This document shows positions 61,501-64,000 of a stretch of DNA of 64,000 bases, in pieces (position 1 is the stretch's first letter; every line of letters starts with the position of its first letter). The position numbers were made by a program, and so were the translations under genes. This DNA comes from Pomphorhynchus laevis (taxonomy: Eukaryota > Acanthocephala > Palaeacanthocephala > Echinorhynchida > Pomphorhynchidae). The notes beneath the pieces are model-generated. The model was not told where the DNA came from. It ran no database searches and worked only from the letters and a program-made list of their open reading frames with translations. The stretch spans positions 1 through 64,000 of the forward strand of contig WNNJ02001385.1 in the NCBI GenBank assembly GCA_012934845.2, written 5' to 3'.

Positions 61501-62768
61501 ATTTTAATTCTTAAGAATTTTGCAATTGAGTTGAATATTAAAAATAATAAAATTAAGACGTATTTAAAATATACGAAGAGCAGATATGTACGAAATAAAA
61601 AAACCAGCTTGAACCCGACTTCTCCGTGTTATGAAATAGTATCTCCTTTATTGTCTATTAGAAATCCAAAATTACATAACATATTGGAATCCAAAATTAT
61701 TGGAATCCAAAATTACATAAAAATCCAATAAAACCTAGGTTCATATGTAGTGCGTTTAAATGTACATTAAAATACTTAAAGCAATTAAAGCACACTTTAA
61801 AAAATATTGCAATGTAATAGAAATTAATACTGGTATAAAACACTAGTTTCAGTATTAATTCTATAAAAGAATTTTTAGAACAGACAAAAGGAATAAATTT
61901 TCAAAATATAAATACATACGATTTTAGTACGCTTTATACAAATCTAGATTTAGTAGATATTAAAGAAGCGTTAGTAAAATTAATTAATCTTATATTCGGA
62001 AAAAGATATACATATATATGTTATAATAACTATAACGCCTATCTAACAAAAATTAAACCATCAAGTAAATATAAATATATGGATAAAATTGAATTAATAG
62101 AATCCTTAAATATTTTGATAAATCAAAATTATTTAAAAGTAGGGACATCTATATTTAGACAAGTAAAAGGTGTTCCAATGGGTGGTAATAGTAGCCCAAT
62201 TATAGCTGACTTGTTTTTAAGCTTTATAGAATATGAATTTGTTCATAACTGTGTAAAAACTAAATCTAAACAATATAAATATATGAAATATATGTTTCGA
62301 TACATTGATGATATATGTGTATTTAATTCTAATAATTTTTATTCAATTAGTGAACAAATTTATCCAGAAAGCCTTATTCTTAACAAAACCAATATTAATG
62401 ATAAAGAAGGTGTATATCTAGATATGAACATTAAATTAACATTAACTAAAACTACTATTAATTTATATCGTAAAGATGACATATTTAAATTTACAAGAAA
62501 CATATTTTTGCATGAGCATTCATGCATACCATATAATATAAAATATAATACATTAAATAATGAAATTTTAAGAATTGCAACAATATGTAATGATATTGGC
62601 TTTCTTCAAAATCATTTAAATAATTTAATAGATACATATTTTAAACTAGGTTACTATAAAAATAACATCAAGCAGAAAATAGTAAAATATATAAATCAAC
62701 ACAATAATATAAAGAATAAATTTAAACTCTTAAGTGGCAAATTTTTATGGATGGATAATAAATAATAT
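61501..62768 (+). mobile_element. Penelope-like reverse transcriptase, 5'-truncated
   Basis: A frame open from about 61840 to TAA at 62766-62768 encodes the core of a PLE RT: YDFSTLYTNLDLVDIKEALV, GVPMGG (62169-62186) then NSSPIIADLFLSF, YIDD (62301-62312), and a thumb with YRKDDIFKFTRN, LHEHSCIPYNI and ICNDIGFLQNHLNNLI. The catalytic residues are intact. Upstream (61670-61800) the fingers motif (KPRFICSAFKC-like) is present but out of frame. No GIY-YIG nuclease follows the RT, since the frame stops right after the thumb, so this is an endonuclease-lacking copy or one with the nuclease at the missing N-terminus, as in some PLE clades. It meets a minus-strand copy head to head at about 61500. 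Confidence 0.85.
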
Positions 62769-62935
62769 ACTTTGTATTAGAATAAGATACTAGATAGTTT
62801 TATCAGAGGAAATACATCATTAGCATGTATTTGGCCCCGCTGCTATGTTGGGTAGAGGAGTTAGGGGCCGAAACCTGATAACATAGCAGTTCCTCCTGAT
62901 GACCTCTAATCCTTATTCTGATACATAGTTTGTTA
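62769..62935 (+). ncRNA. Structured 3' block of the Penelope-like element (pseudoknot-like)
   Basis: Directly after the RT stop. Complementary segments: TTTGTATTAGAATAAG with CTTATTCTGATACATAG (outer, imperfect), AAATACAT/ATGTATTT (perfect hairpin), GGCCCC (62833-62838) with GGGGCC (62864-62869), and TGCTATGTT (62841-62849) with AACATAGCA (62880-62888), the last two interleaved as a pseudoknot. It also contains GAAA (62870) and CTGATGA (62896-62902), but not in an arrangement I can fold as a hammerhead. Probably a functional RNA of the element, for example RT recognition or self-cleavage. Confidence 0.5.
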
Positions 62936-64000
62936 TCTATTAGTCAATTCATAAAAATTGACTTTTATTTTAAATTTCAATTTTTTATTTTAACTTGATT
63001 TAAATTATAGAAAATCTAAAAACAATTATTAATTTTATTATTTAATTATTACTTTTTGATTTAGCATTATTATGTTTTGTTTATTTTATAATTATATTAA
63101 ATACGTAGACTCAGTTAGCTGATTTGATTTGTTCTACTGACATGTTATTATTGACCTGTGGACTTTGTTTTCCCGGTAATGTGACCTCTGATAAAATTAC
63201 CTTTTCCCGGTAATATTTTAATAAAATTAAGATATCAATACGAGGCAAAATTTGCTCTAAAATTGACATTACAAAATGACAGTACTTTACATGTTAGAAA
63301 GTAATTAGTAATTTATAGTTCAAAATATTTCAGGTTAGTAAGGATTTTAAAATTGACATATCAACTCAATATTAAATTGGTATTTCCAATAAAACCAATT
63401 TTTCATCATAAAACTGTTGAACAGTTTTGTCATAATAGTTTTGTCATAATAAACTGTCGAACAGTTTTGTTCATGATAGAATATTTATTCGAAGATATTT
63501 TATCTTAAAATTAAAAATCTATAAATTCTAAATAGTGAATGGATCGTTAAATAATTTTAACTCATAATTTATTATTTAGAGCTTTCTTAATATTAAGATA
63601 AAAATTCAACTATTAAAGATAGTCAAATATAAAAATAAAACGATTAAAATCAAAACACAACGAAAATCGAAATTGCGTTTTATTACGATTTGAAATTTAA
63701 ATATAAAATGTATTTAATAATAAAAATACATTATTTCCTTTCTGTACATTATTTAATATCGATCACTCAATCTGAAACAATTAATTTCTTCACATTTGAG
63801 CTTGAACATGATTGTTGGCAAAATCTACAATTATATGAACCTTCATAATTTCCCAAATATTCGAAATTGTAATCGTCGATGTGAATAAAACAATTCTGTG
63901 AACTTCGAATTTTAGTTTATTTTGAGGACATATTTTATTCATATTTTATCTCTGACAATTCACGTGAAAATATTTTGCTGCAAAATTTTGTTCAAAATTT
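62936..64000. other. AT-rich stretch at window end
   Basis: Contains short palindromic repeats around ACTGTTGAACAGTTTTGT (about 63412-63465). No gene is seen. Confidence 0.4.

Noticed and set aside
62870-62902. Hammerhead ribozyme in the Penelope 3' block (GAAA and CTGATGA present)
   Set aside because: The two motifs are in an order that would need a closed helix I of three bases and a mismatched helix II, so a standard hammerhead does not fold.
1-64000. CRISPR arrays, bacterial operons, riboswitches
   Set aside because: Spliced genes and animal-type retroelements make this a eukaryotic sequence, and no spaced direct-repeat array is present.

Overview
This window reads as AT-rich DNA from an animal, probably a small invertebrate. 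There is one clearly spliced conserved gene with short introns and GT-AG junctions (COG3), one single-exon gene (the SMC5/6 subunit NSE4), and everything else is dominated by transposable elements. I cannot name the species. Penelope-like elements together with small hammerhead-ribozyme repeats point to a metazoan; a nematode or another minor invertebrate phylum is only a guess.

Layout. 0-6 kb: foldback repeats (MITE-like), two unidentified candidate exons, a LIM-domain retropseudogene, and the 3' end of a non-LTR element with a restriction-like endonuclease domain. 6.1-16.9 kb (minus strand): fourteen exons of COG3, reconstructed with every splice phase consistent; its introns hold a perfect 85-bp duplication, a duplicated pseudo-exon and an inverted hammerhead repeat. 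17-22.6 kb: an RTE fragment, a LINE endonuclease fragment and a nearly full CR1-type LINE. 23.9-29.0 kb: a 5.1-kb block bounded by inverted ~110-bp arms, enclosing an I/Jockey-like LINE and an unidentified Asn/Ser-rich coding stretch. 30-38 kb: a foldback element, Penelope and LINE pieces, a long L2/CR1-like LINE and an internally deleted sister copy. 38.2-42.4 kb: a 371-bp tandem repeat that shares its start with a LINE 3' end and is split by a CR1 insertion. 42.8-43.6 kb: NSE4. 43.9-58.9 kb: three broken Ty3/gypsy elements, one with very short 86-bp LTRs and a near-intact RTE nested inside it. 59.3-62.9 kb: a two-copy hammerhead array (304-bp unit, retrozyme-like), then Penelope-like elements in opposite orientations, one ending in a strongly structured 3' block.

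The host genes act separately: COG3 tethers vesicles at the Golgi, and NSE4 serves the SMC5/6 genome-stability complex. The most interesting theme is RNA-based mobility. Direct and inverted copies of a small ribozyme repeat lie near Penelope-like reverse transcriptases, the group proposed to mobilise such repeats in animals. All calls are by eye; no search or folding program was run.
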